Below, piece after piece: positions 23,716 to 64,000 of a stretch of DNA of 64,000 nucleotides. Source of the stretch: Gymnothorax reevesii. Lineage: Eukaryota > Chordata > Actinopteri > Anguilliformes > Muraenidae. The stretch spans positions 113,378,666-113,442,665 of the forward strand of contig CM056576.1 of NCBI GenBank assembly GCA_029721435.1. The letters run 5' to 3'. The notes under the pieces are model-generated. The model ran no database searches, was not told where the DNA came from, and saw nothing but the letters and a program-made list of their open reading frames with translations. The position numbers and the translations under genes were made by a program. Each line of letters begins with the position of its first letter. The first letter of the stretch is position 1.

Positions 23716-24430
23716 TTTAACCTTGGCCCTAACTTTTGATTGGTCAGAGATAGGTCTTTGATACTTGACATGTGTATCCCCTGTCACGAGACCTTTCAGA
23801 TGAGGTCATCATTTTTGACCTTGTGACCTTGACCTTGGCGTAGAATGCCTTTTCCAAAAACTTTAACCTTGGTCATAACTTTTGAGTGGTCAGAGATAGG
23901 CCTTTGATACTTGACATGTGTGTCCCTTGTCATGAGACCTTTCGGATTAGGTCATCATTTTTGACCTTGTGACCTTTACCTTTGCAAAGGACGCATTTTC
24001 CAAAAACTTAAACCTTGGCCATAAATTTTGATTGGTCAGAGATAGGCTTTTGATACTTGAAATGTGTATCCCTTGTCCCGTAACCTTTCGGATGAGGTCA
24101 TCATTTTTGACCCTGTGACCTTGACCTTTGCATAGGATGCATTTTCCAAAAACTTTAACCTTGGCTGTAACGTTTGATTGGTCAGAGATAGGCCTCTGAT
24201 ACTTGACATGTGTATCCCTTGTCACGGCACCTTTCGTATGAGTTCATCATTTTTGACCTTGTGACCTTGACCTTGGCATAGGATGCATTTTCCGAAAACT
24301 TTAACCTTGGCTGTAACTTTTCATTGATCAGAGATAGGCCTTTGATACTTGACATGTGTATCCCTTGTCACGGCACCTTTCGTATGAGTTCATAATTTTT
24401 GACCTTGTGACCACCACCTTGGCATTATTT
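23716..24430. repeat. Tandem array, about 4.9 copies of a 146-bp unit
   Basis: Units start at 23716, 23862, 24008, 24154 and 24300, a constant 146-bp spacing with about 90% identity. Each carries TTTAACCTTGG, then TGATACTTGACATGTGTATC, then TGACCTTGTGACCTTGACCT or a variant. TGACCT is the complement of the nuclear-receptor half-site AGGTCA. TTTTTATGCCCT occurs on both sides (about 23640 and 24715), so the array may be part of a larger element. Confidence 0.92.
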
Positions 24431-26493
24431 TGATTTCCAAATAGTTTCCTGGAAAAGTTTTTAAAATTTTATTTGTTTATTAAACCTTTGCAAGTCCGAG
24501 CGGTTCCAATCAAGTAAAGTGATGAAGTAATAACATTTTATATTTATAAGGTCAAAAAAAGGTCAGCCTCACTATGACATCACAGTATTAATTATGAGCT
24601 CAAAATGCAGACTTTTAAGTTTTAATTTGAGGGTATTTACATCAAAATTGGGTGAACAGTTTGGAAATTACTGCTTTTAACATGTGTATCCCTCTTTTAA
24701 GGAGCCAAAATTATTTTTATGCCCTGCTGTTCCATGGCATGCCATGATGTGTCTTCGTTCATTATTATTTAATTTATGAGCAAGCAAATAAAAAGAGGAA
24801 AACAGTGTATTTTAAGTGTGGCATTTGCATTTGGAATTTATTGCTGTTTACTTTCAATATGAAGTCCAAAGAGTTGTCACTGTTTACAAAGCAGAAACAT
24901 TCAACCGAAACCCATTGGAGAAGCTGTAAAAATAGTCAGTCTGGATAATGATTTGGCACATTTTTTGAAACAAAAAGAACACACTTGGGGGAGACCAGGT
25001 ACACAGGGATGGGCTGGCCATCGGCCGGTTCATTCCCGGCAGAAGCGGCCTGGGTTTTACCGTGCCATCGCAGCAGCGGGCAGCACAAAGAAGAGCGTTG
25101 CCTTTTAAACTCAGCCGATCTAATTCTTTCACCAGCAGTATAAAGACCTGAGGGACAAACTTTGCGGAGCCGCCATGTAATTTGGTGGGGCAAACGTTGC
25201 CAGTCCGACAATTCTCTTCACCGGCACAATTTTTATGCCAGTTAGAATATGTGCATGATTAGAGAGAAAAGTGGATGTTTATTCATACGCAGCTTGATAG
25301 GGAAGCTCATTGTCTCATAGACCACCTTTTATGGTTGTACTTCACTATTCCGGTTGTCTTTCATTCAGGTAAATTTTTTTGGTATCTATACTCTTCCAAA
25401 AAAGAAACTATACATTGTTTTAGCATCAGTTTATTATACATGAAATGTTTTGACAAATGTGGAAAACATATTGAAAAGAAAGTGTCATCAATAATTCAAT
25501 ATTTTCAAGAATTATTTATTTCAATAATTCAAAACTGTTTTCTTGCAGATAAATGATGTATGGGCTTAGGCTGTCCACAATTTATTTAATTTGGTTGTTT
25601 TTGTCCTAAAAGTTTATGAAGGCGGGCTTGCTGGGAAATTTGTTTTACCAATGCTTTGCTTGTGCCCCGTTGCGTTAACTGTCTAGAAACGCATTTCAAT
25701 GATGATGGAGATCAGACGAAAATGTCAAAAAACACTGGAGGAGCGGAAAAGCTTAGAGGCTAAAGGAAGCAGGCATTGGCGGCTCAGGCTTTCAAATGCA
25801 AAAAATGGACCTTTCCGACTTTCTCCGACCAGCTCCGCCTCCCCTAGTTACTGTTGCTGTGGGCCCCATGCAATGCGGCTAAGTTCCACATTGAAGAACA
25901 GTGCAGCAGAAGTTAAAGCATAACTCACCTGTGTGCATTCCGAAAATATTGCGCTTTGTTTTTTTACTTGTTATGGCCTCAATTGGTTATTACATTTAAG
26001 ACAGCAAGGGATGACAGACACAATTTTTAAACTTAAACATATTTAATTAAACAAAGACTTTTAACTAATCTACTATCTACTCTACTGACCAAGATTGATA
26101 TATTCAAGAAAAAGAATATTTACAGTCCCTTTGGTTGGGTTGCTTGGTGATGTTCCAGGTGAGGAAAATGCTCCAACACTGGCAAAAATCCACAAAAAGC
26201 TTCACAGGTCTTGAAAAGACTGACAGGTCTGGTCAAATGTATCCTTCTCTTTGCATTTTCTCCTACTACTTTACCCTCTCAATTTTCCTCTTTATATACT
26301 CTTTTGCAGACCCCTCCCACCTTTTAGACTTTTTTTTAATTCTCTGGGACTTTCCATCTCAGACATGCCCAGGACATGTCCAAACCTAGCTCCAGTCTGG
26401 GCTTAACAAAAGAGAAGGTCAATACTGCCATCTAGTGGCTTCTATTCGCATTACATACTGGAAACATCCAACTTGTCCGGCAAAGTTGTCCAG
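24431..26493. other. Gene-free stretch with a GC-richer block
   Basis: The block at 25000-25210 is GC-rich against AT-rich flanks and is open on the minus strand for about 90 codons, but has no recognisable protein. It is probably an old repeat. The rest shows nothing. Confidence 0.4.
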
Positions 26494-26678
26494 AGACGTC
26501 TTTACGATTTTACACAAGGATATATCCATAAAGTCAAAATTTTTGACGGAACAGGTGGAGATGCAAGAGTCACAGCAAAGTGCTGGCAATTGATGCAAAA
26601 AAGCCAAACACCCCTTAAACAGCACATTGAGACCAAACCTGGCAAAATAGTGGAATTGTACTGCACGTGTAAAGCAGG
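26494..26678 (+). CDS. Isolated exon with SWIM-zinc-finger-like end
   Basis: Acceptor-like GTTGTCCAG ends at 26493 and a near-perfect donor GG|GTAAGT follows 26678. The 185-nt block reads RRLYDFTQGYIHKVKIF, then ARVTAKCWQLMQKSQTP, then VELYCTCKAG. The K-C-W-x-x-M plus C-x-C-x-A-G pattern is that of the region leading into SWIM zinc fingers of animal proteins often coupled to YqaJ-type exonuclease domains. The second half (C-x-H) would be in a following exon, which I could not find before 28 kb. It may be a real exon, or a stray fragment of a mobile-element-associated gene. Confidence 0.4.
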
Positions 26679-29600
26679 GTAAGTAGTATTCATACGTTTA
26701 TCATACATTTCATATGGTTTTTGCCATCACTTAGCTAAAAGTAACACTGGATCCAGTATGCTGTCTAACGTCAGTAGGCCATGAGTCAGACAGTACGCTA
26801 GCTAGACTTTGTAATAAACCATATTACGAAATGCAGCAAACCCTTTAACTCGGTACATCAAGCATAATCGAATTCTTAATCTAACGTTCATTATATCGGC
26901 GGTTTCCTCCAAACCAATTTTATTTAAAAGATAAGTTCTCATTCCGGCTCAGCAACTGACATTCTATATCTGATTGTAGCTAGTTTGCCGGCTAGCCACC
27001 CAGCCAAGTAAAGTTTTGATGCAGATTACATTATGCTATGGCAAAATCCTTTACTATCTGGTTAAATGTGTTATATTATTTAGTGTTGTGTATGCCTGTG
27101 CTGGGTGGCATGAAAGAATCACGTTCTTAGCAGAGTAGCTACGGGTTTGTGGCTACATCTAGAATAGCAAAACTATGTTGGCATATGATTCAGTGATGCC
27201 ATTGGTGTAATTCTGTCCTCTGAAAAAAAAATATGCTTAGATAGCCAGTAGCTAACTAACTGGTAAGGGCAGTGTTCTCCACTAAAAATTTCAATGACCA
27301 GGCAGTAGGTGGCGTTCTTTTGCTAGTGGGTTCGTTTTGTTGGGGGGGACACATTCTATTTTGAGCGGGGGGGAATGCATTTTATTTCGTTGATATTGTG
27401 CACTCAATCGCGCGTCTTCCAATGCTCTTAAAATTCTCCTTGGAAAAGGGATTAATTGAGCTCCATGTTGCCAGGCAGGGTATTTTTCATTAGTATCACA
27501 CGTTCCCTAAGCGCATCTAAGGACCATTTTCGACATGGTCAGACACCTCTCCTATCAAACACTGTTCATGACTGCATTGAATGGGGGACAATATGGCGGT
27601 GCTGTCAGGGTAGGCAGGACCTTTGTAAGATAAGGTAATCTGATTTGTAGTTATTGTACACTTGATTGACAAGTCAGAAATGTCAATTGACTTGCTTAGC
27701 CATGTTGATCCTCATGTGACTGGCAGTTTTCATTTGGAGGTGGACAAGGAAGCGGTAAGATTGACATTAAATGAATAGGCTATCGCAAGTATTTGTTCAG
27801 TTAAAATTTGCTTGAGCTTACAAAACGACTCCTCTGATGGCAAGTTATTAGCCTACTATTTATTGTATATTCATGCTCTGTTTTACAGTGCCAAATAAAC
27901 TTTGTCCTTGAATACTGAAAGACTCTCCTAACTTTCCATTCCAAGCCCTGTCTTGACGTTCAGAATCACTTGGGCAATTCCACGGTAATGGAATTACGAT
28001 CAAAAGTAATTTTCATGCCATTTTTACCTGCCATTTATTACGCTAATGTAGTAGCTACTTGCCTGTGCTTTTATCAGTTCCACTGGCATGCCTACTGAGC
28101 TGTATCAGACAAAGTTTGGGGTAATGTATTTTGTAGTTGGCTATACGAAGGTGAAAGTGTCGGTAATGGAATTACGGCAGAAAAAATGCCATTATTTTTG
28201 CCTTCACTTTGACAGACATTTCTCTGAAATCTTGCAATGATAGGCAGTAGGTTTAAGCTTAAGTTGGTGATGTAGGATGTTGACCAGGCCATGGTAAGTT
28301 TATATTTACAGGTATGTTCACAGATATTTTGTAGCATGCCATTTATGAGAAAGAGACCGCAGTAACGGAACTACAAAATGGTAATGGAATTCCATTGTCT
28401 GATAATCTACTAAATTTATTATACTCGAAACAACAAAGCAATTCAAAATTGGTATCATAAATGATTTTGTGTTGCTGACCTCCCGTTCAACCTAAATTTT
28501 TATCAACAAGTCTGGGCAAAAGGAAGGCAATACATGATATTACTGAAAATAACTCATTTCTGAACCCGAATGTGAGCTTATAATGAATATCCAAGGTCAC
28601 ATGCATAAAAATTGTTGTTCTTTCACTGACTGGATCCTGAAGCATTTGTTTTTACTTTGTAACAGTGTTTCAGCATCATTCAATGGGTATCGTGAGTGAT
28701 GAAGTCGGTAACAGAATTAGGCAACACAGCCAATGTCAAAAGCACTGTGCCAATCTCAAATGTGTCATTGCTTGCAATATCTATATTCTTTCTATCTTTT
28801 CTCAGTCATGAGTGACAGTCACTTCACACAAAAGAAAATGTATAAAATATCAATTACTCAACTCCTGAAACTTGCAAATCTCAAAATGATTACCTTAACA
28901 TTTAACCCTAGTAAATGAACCATAAGTTTTAACCATTATTGGCAGAAGACAGACACTGTTTATGCAAATGTAATCTTGTCCCTTCTATCCATATCCTATC
29001 TGTTTGTGGTCAGAAGTCCTGGCAGTGTGACGACGGGAGCCGCACAACTCAGTCGCTGAGTTGAAAAATCCCCACTTTGGGTCATTTTTGGGCACCACAG
29101 CCACTTGAAAAAAGGGCAAGCAAAACTGGCCGTTTGGGTAGTCTGCCATGATGGCCACACGGGGGGTCAACCACGGCAATTGCCACTAGGCCGTGGTATA
29201 ATTCATGCGCTGGTTATGGAAACTTAACTCACAGGAAGAAACACTCAACTAGAGATTTCCTAAACAATGAACCACAATGCTTCATTAAGTCCTTGTACCA
29301 CCTTGTGCTATCTTCTGTTTTTCACTGGCTTTCAGAGAAATTATGCAATTCCGTTACTGGTGTTATTGTGTTACCATGTAATTCCGTTTCCACAAATTTT
29401 CCAGGATTACAGCTAATTATTAGAGGTTAATGTCTGAAATTCAATATAGACATAAGAAAGAAGAGAATTCTTAATAACAATAAAATGCATGGAGAAATAA
29501 GATGATGAAAAGAACTATACTGCAATTTCGGTAACGGAATTACGTTGAAAAATGACAAATTTCACAATGAGCCTCTGGAATCGTCTGTTTGGAATTTCCT

Positions 29601-30169
29601 GCAATGACTTACAGCCTCAAATACTTTGGCTACCAATGTATTTAAATACAGAAAATACCTGGAAAAAGCTAAATATCTTTTGGGAGTTGTCAGCTTTGGA
29701 AATATAACCTTTGATTGTTGTCCTGGAGCTAAAAAAAATTACTAAATTCTAATCTAAATTTTGAGTCGACCGTCAAAAATATTTCAAAATGGTTTTCGGT
29801 GTCTGATTTGATAATGAGTCATCTACTTGAAAACATATATATTTCTAATATAAAACACTTTTTAAAAATAGTTGTTTTAGCAACTCTCATGTGGAATTGC
29901 CCACTTGTCATTTGACTTGCAACCAGCGAGCACAACGGTTCTGAAGCCCTATGCTCTGCTCTTTAGAGTCTGTAAGTAAGATATGCGACATTATTTTGAA
30001 AAGGATATGTATGAACCAGTCCAAATAATGCATTGGTCTTATTGAAAAATTTGAAATTCTCCCAAAGTCACATTTCTTTTTCACATTTCTCCATGTAAAA
30101 AAAAATGGATAAAAAAAAGAAGTAATATAAATAAATAAATAAATAATAATATTATTATTAATAATAATA
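26679..30169. other. Noncoding DNA with a dispersed GGTAAYGGAATTAC motif
   Basis: The motif recurs near 27983, 28161, 28361, 28380, 28705 and 29530 on the + strand, and near 29347 and 29376 on the minus strand. No open transposase frame was found. A CTCF-like core GCAGTAGGTGGCG is at 27302-27314. Confidence 0.5.
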
Positions 30170-30503
30170 ATCCATCCATCAATTTTCTATACCCGCATAT
30201 TCCTCACTAGGGTCGCGGGGCGAGCTGGAGCCTATCCCAGCTGACTACGGGCAAAGGCAGGGACCCACCCTGAACAGCTTGCCAATCCATCGCAGGGCGC
30301 ACACACCATTCACACACCATTCACTCTCACACTCATACCTACGGGCAATTTAGTGTCTCCAATTAGCCTGATATGCATGTCTTTGGACTGTGGGAGGAAA
30401 CCAGAGTACCCGGCGAAAACCCACGCAACACGGGGAGAACATGCAAACTCCACATTGCTGTGAGGCAGCAATGCTAACCACTGTGCCACCGTGCCGCCGT
30501 GCC
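30170..30503 (-). mobile_element. L2-type LINE 3' end, minus strand
   Basis: Read on the minus strand it starts GGCGGCACGGTGGCAC and passes through GTGGAGTTTGCATGTTCTCC, CACAGTCCAAAGACATGC, ATTGGAGACACTAAATTGCC and GGGATAGGCTCCAGC, ending in ATTGATGGATGG. This is the best preserved of the three tails in the window. Confidence 0.9.
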
Positions 30504-31846
30504 ACAATAATAGTAATAATATGAAGTAAAATACATTAGTTTATATGTTGACAATGTTATGTTTTTCATTTCGGACAGTATCATTATATTTAATTGATTT
30601 CAGGACATCTTTAGGTTAATCAGGATCTTTTAATATTGATAGGATTGTCTGCTTTTGGACATTACCCACCGAAGCCCTGCCTACAGAATAGTAAGCTCAC
30701 TTACAAGTACATAAGTTCAACTTAATGGTGGCTCAGATTATGTGTACTGTTTGTGTGTCACGAGAGAACACTCTCTACTTTCACAACACTTGGAATGTTT
30801 TGGAAGCATTAAAGCCTCATCCTTCAAAAAATTCAGAAAAAAAGAGCATCACAGCATTTTACTAACTTTTTAAAAGCTGTTGAGCATGGCATCTCTTACT
30901 AAACCTGGTTTGGGACTTTGGGGGGGCCGCTGCATATAGCCACTGGGTTTTTATGTTCGATATACACTATAAATATGTTGTTGTAGGCCAGGGGTCCTCA
31001 AATCTGGACCTCAAATCCAAATTCAGCCCAGGTTTTCTGTAATCCCAGGCAAGTAAATGAACAGTTAGTGCCTCTGATTGGCCAGACTGTGTAAACACCT
31101 GAATCTCAGGTAAAGGGAGGGTGGAAAACCAGCAGTTCTCACACCTTGTAGGGTATGAGGATCAGGGTTGTAGGCTAACTGGAGTTATTTAAACTCAAAA
31201 ACTAATAATATTAATGTTTTATAGCAAATACAGTCCAATATGATGTTAAAATTCATACTTTTTTTGTCAAATAATGTGAAATTTTTTCGGCTGGCCACTA
31301 ACTCCCTATCACACGCCCTGGAGAGTCGGCCAATGAGATACGAATTGCCGGGCTGCTTTTTTGCCCCAGTAATTAGCAGTAACGAAACATGTCCAAATGC
31401 TTCGGGGTCATTGGTGTTAGAATGAGCCCAGAGCAATCGAAAGGCTTAACCATTTATACTATGCAACGTGCATATGAATATCAAGTAAAGGGGGTTGTTC
31501 TTTGCTTCAATGTATAATAATGAGGTGCATCATGATTTGGTTAACAAATGGTCAAAAGACCATATTCTACTCAGCGATGTAGCTATTTGGGTGCTAATTA
31601 AGTTTCAATAGTTGATGGCCGTCGTTGGCTTTTCCTGTTTCCAGGTGTTACCATGATGCCAGTGTGCGGGCGTTCCCTTTGTTACCATGACAGGATTACC
31701 ATTTCAGAGCATGTGGCGGGCCCATGCTTGGTTGCCGGGCCCAACTAGATTATGAGTCTCCTGCTCTCCAGCAGTATGACTCACAATTCCTTACAACAAG
31801 TTGCCACATGATAGGTTCAACAGCTTTGACGTTGATATCTTACATA

Positions 31847-32388
31847 CACTTCCTGACAAAAGTATTAGGACGTCACTATTTATGTGTGTGATTTTCTTAC
31901 AGTGCAGTTGAAAATAGTGAATGTATCATATTTGGAAATAGTTGTTTATTCAAATAAAAATACAAACCCCATTTTGGATACACCAAACTGAATTATTCTA
32001 AGTCTTGACCCTCCTTTTATAGAGAATCAAAATCACTCCATGTGCCACACCTGATCATACTGATTGAACTAATAGTAGCCGTGGTCTTCCATTATAACAA
32101 AGACACAATTCCAAACTTGTAAATTTGAAGATTACCATCTTGCAAGCACTATTTATTATAATATCTCTTATTTATTACAGACCCAAAGTGAGAGTTTTTT
32201 ATGCAGAGAAAAAATATGCCAATTTGTATATCTGTAGCATCCCCAAATGTTCAAATAATGTTCTGTGATGTTTACATGTACATTTTAGGACACCATTAAA
32301 TTCCTACAACACTCACATGTGTAATATAGCACGTACATCAAAGGTTGAGTGAGAATGAGGATCGTCCTAATAATTTTGTCAGGTAGTG
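31847..32388. mobile_element. 542-bp nonautonomous Tc1-type element upstream of JAK1 exon 1
   Basis: The left end reads CACTTCCTGACAAAAGTATT and the right end is the inverted CACTACCTGACAAAATTATT, flanked by TA (31845-31846 and 32389-32390). The inside has no open transposase frame. The termini resemble teleost Tc1 elements beginning CACTACCTGACAAAAG. It ends about 105 bases before the acceptor of JAK1 coding exon 1. Confidence 0.8.
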
Positions 32389-32501
32389 TAATTCAGCAAC
32401 AATTGCTGCAGTTAGCGCTCTAAGGGCTAAAATGGAAAACGTAGTACACTCAGTAGCGCAGCCTAATTGCCCTCTTCCCCTCCTCTTCCTTAAGAGCCTT
32501 C

Positions 32502-61234
<28,733 letters not shown>

Positions 61235-62655
61235 CCGAGGAGAGTGACCATGGCTGACTGTGACCATGCCGCATAAGAGACTTGCGCTTTCGTACAAATT
61301 CTGGCCGAGGATGGATTGTGGCCAGGATGAAAAAGACCTACATAGCCTATTTCTGGGACACCTTTCACCGCCTTTGCCACTATATGTTTTGCCATCATTG
61401 TTCGCTCGATACCAGTGTTTTCAATCATTTCTTGGCGGTTGAGCTAATCTCTGAAGTGCCAGAACTGAAGTTTAAAAAGGTTGAAAGAACATTTTAAACA
61501 AACTTCAGCTTTCAGTGTTCCATTTTTTGAGCTCTTTTTTTCCCTCACAAGTTCATGTGCAATCTCTAACCATTTGCATTAAGTTTTCATTTTGCTTCCA
61601 TCAGTTATCCCTCCTTGGAATCATTTAATGGTTTATATTGTTATTATTATTCACGGGAGATGGGAACATATTTAAGCTTTCACAGATCCTAAAGAATTTT
61701 TTATAACTGTTATGTGTGAATCTTTTGAAAAAGACCCACAAGGATAATGCAGCTATAGATGTTCCCTATTCCCAGTCAAGCATTCGTAGCACTGCCTTAA
61801 TTTGAGAAGGTAAATTTGTGCTGCATTGCTGCATGTAACCACCATTTCTCGGCCTCAGTGACTGCGTTGTTCTTATTCGACGACTAATTTGCTCTATACT
61901 GGCGAAACGAGACCTCAGCCAGACATTTTCCTTAATTGCCAGAGGTTATGCCCTTGAAGCAGTCCTGTAATGCGGCTTTGCTCTTGATGTAAATGAACAT
62001 TTTTCCTCCTCCAAACATGCTGAAATCTTTAGACCAAAATGTGGAAGGTGAAAAAAAGCTTGGTTCCCCAAATGAGACACTAGAGGACAGGGTTGCTTGC
62101 CAGTAATTGTAATGCAATGTCATTCGAAGAATTTTTTCAGTGCATCCCTTCCAACTGAAACAATTTTGCGCAAGTTACAATATGTTATTACTTATTCTAT
62201 GTGGAAGCGTAGTAAAAGTGGGACAAATTAATCACCATGAAGAAAGAGTTCCAAGGAATGGCTAAAGATATGCACTGGTCATCATGAGAATGCACAGAGA
62301 ATGCTCAGGGGCAGATGCCATGCCTTTCACTCTTCAGTAGCGGTCGATGAGAAGTTGATGGGAGGTGATGTCTGTTCAAATTTATTTTTTAAGGTGTATT
62401 GCAAAGGTTTTGGTCTGCCAAGGAGAAAGAGTCACTTTGCAAACAGACCTTGATCCTCAATGTGGAACATAGAAGGGATGGTGAAAAAGTGCAAATGAGT
62501 TTATGAGATTAAGCCCAAATGCATTACAGACATTGTCGTTTGTATACAAAGCATACATTAAAACTTGGAGAGGAACAATAGAAATGTCAGTGAATGTAAA
62601 TGTTCATAAATACCAGTATATGAATCAAATAAACTTTTTTTAAATCAAAATGTAA
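61235..62655 (+). other. jak1: JAK1 3' untranslated region
   Basis: The stretch from the stop codon to the first strong polyadenylation signal is about 1.4 kb. It has no sustained open frame on either strand and no recognisable transposon, which fits a selected UTR. The end point is inferred from the AATAAA at 62628. No transcript data support it. Confidence 0.65.
62628..62633 (+). terminator. jak1: JAK1 polyadenylation signal AATAAA
   Basis: AATAAA is followed within 20 bases by a T-rich run, the usual arrangement for cleavage and polyadenylation. It is the first full AATAAA noticed after the JAK1 stop. Confidence 0.6.
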
Positions 62656-63544
62656 ATTTCTTCAGAGAAATGTAATGCTATTGAGGTACTTGATAAAAAA
62701 AATTGGAATTCAAAATGAAACTATTTGAATAACTTAGATCTGTAAAACAGATGGACATTTGCGGCCATCTGAAATAGATTTAGAACAGCAAATCCTTGCA
62801 AACTGTCCCCATGGGCATTTCAGCAGTTGTAGGCAAATTCCTTCTCAGAGCCCTAAATACCATGCTAATTCTCATTGAAATGCCTCTGAGCTCAACATTT
62901 TTATCCCTTTTTACCTCGTGGAAAGAATTTATTGTCAACAAGTCTGATTAGTCTGATTGGCTCGCTGTTACACCGCATAGATCCCAGCAGGACGATTTGC
63001 ACTTGGAATCCTGATGTTAACGCACCTGCCAGTCAGGATATTCACTCTACACTGCACAAGGTGCAGTACAAAATCCAGGGCTGGTCACCAGAGGGACGCA
63101 TTTTTTTTATTATCAACAAGTAGTCTTTTGTCTGGTTGGCATCTTGGGTGCATATCCATGTGTAACCATAATTACAAATGTGGGACAGATACTGTATAGC
63201 CTCCTGGTCATATTGGGGTAAGTCTATTGCCACTTGTTCAGTGTAGTGTAGACAAATAACACAGAATTACCATTTTAAAACTAGTTATACGGTATGTAAA
63301 CGAATGAGAGAGCCTCAAAAAAAGAAATTTGAAGAAGCCAAAGTCTCATTTGACCACTGACTGTAATGTTTAACTCATTCCCATTTACCTGGTGGAAAAT
63401 TGTGATGGACTAGAGGATCTATGTGCACTGATGAGCCAAATTATTAAAACCATTTAGAGACGAAGCGAATAATGTTGATTATTTTGTAACAATGGCGCAT
63501 GTCAAGTTCTCCTTAGATGATAAGTGAATAAACATTTCTTTTAG

Positions 63545-63674
63545 CTGATGAGTTAGATGTGGGAGAAATGGAACTGGAGCGACTTTTCCCAGGCTTAAAT
63601 CGTTATGGCCAGTGGAGTGGGCTGTTGCATCTCCCCCAGGGGCAGTTCCTTGGGGGTGTTTCCAGTCAGAAGTG
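63545..63674 (+). CDS. Unidentified coding-like exon downstream of JAK1
   Basis: Acceptor CATTTCTTTTAG ends at 63544 and donor GTGAGT begins at 63675. The 130-nt block enters and leaves with split codons and reads DELDVGEMELERLFPG, then LNRYGQWSGLLHLPQGQFLG, then GVSSQKW. GC content is well above the flanks. I cannot name the protein. It does not resemble what I recall of AK4, RAVER2 or CACHD1, genes near JAK1 in other vertebrates. If real, it belongs to a + strand gene continuing past the window end. Confidence 0.4.
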
Positions 63675-64000
63675 GTGAGTACTTATTGACCATGTTCCAA
63701 GGAGGGGCTAACCAATGTGCTGGAAACTGCGTGTTAGGCATGCAATGCTAATCAAAGCTATGTATACACCCTGCAATGTAGTCACAGTGCCTTGCAGCAA
63801 TAGACAAGCTGTCATGCCCATTATCCCCCCAATCCACCACCAAAAGTGCCTACCATGGGCATGGGTGTTGAAAGTGTTTAGCAAGTCTCTTTTCTTTTAC
63901 ATCATGTGCATCCGCTGGGTATGAGTAAGATGGCATCAAAATGCACTGTGAATAGAAGACAAGCTTAGAAAGGGACTGTGATACTCTGGGAAATTCTCTA

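Noticed and set aside
24154..24430. Coding frame on the minus strand across the 146-bp repeats
   Set aside because: The open frame follows from the repeat unit. The peptide repeats with the unit and breaks at its edges.
23716..24430. CRISPR-like array
   Set aside because: Units are 146 bp with no repeat-spacer alternation, and the DNA is vertebrate.

Overview
The window is vertebrate nuclear DNA, almost certainly from a ray-finned fish. It is AT-rich and intron-rich. It carries repeat classes typical of teleosts: several Tc1-like transposons, hAT-like and foldback elements, L2-type LINE 3' ends finishing in GGAT repeats, a tRNA-headed SINE and many microsatellites. The species cannot be told from sequence alone. 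Nothing resembles a bacterial operon, CRISPR array or phage.

The one gene that can be read completely is JAK1, the cytokine-receptor tyrosine kinase. It lies on the + strand as 23 coding exons from 32502 to 61234. The joined exons keep an open frame of 1151 codons plus stop (human JAK1 is 1154 residues) and give FERM, SH2-like, pseudokinase (JH2) and tyrosine kinase (JH1) domains in the expected order. JH1 keeps every catalytic motif. The second intron uses a GC donor. The pseudokinase has alanine where human JAK1 has Val658. The 3' UTR runs to a polyadenylation signal near 62630. Introns are swollen by transposons, among them a nearly intact Tc1 element with a smaller element nested in it, two related foldback elements, and a 3.2-kb hAT-like element that separates the DFG and APE segments of the kinase.

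Region by region: 1-8.2 kb is repeat-rich with two decayed Tc1 elements. 8.2-10.7 kb looks like a housekeeping-type promoter region (ETS, YY1, GC-box and CRE motifs) flanked by candidate exons on both strands, including a possible three-exon minus-strand gene for a 51-residue protein. 11.1 kb holds one unidentified exon-like block. 15.2-16.4 kb has an L2 tail and a CCAAT-containing region ending in a splice donor, a candidate for a JAK1 5' noncoding exon. 20.0-20.7 kb has a full-length SINE and a perfect-looking hairpin. 23.7-24.4 kb is a tandem array of 146-bp units loaded with nuclear-receptor half-sites. 26.5 kb has an isolated SWIM-zinc-finger-like exon. 28.0-29.5 kb carries a dispersed repeated motif. 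31.8-32.4 kb is a short inverted-repeat transposon just upstream of JAK1 coding exon 1. After JAK1, an exon-like block at 63545-63674 suggests another + strand gene running out of the window.

No large new system is claimed. The best candidates for something undescribed are the small minus-strand gene at 8.4-9.6 kb, the unidentified exons at 11.1 and 63.6 kb, and the 146-bp array.
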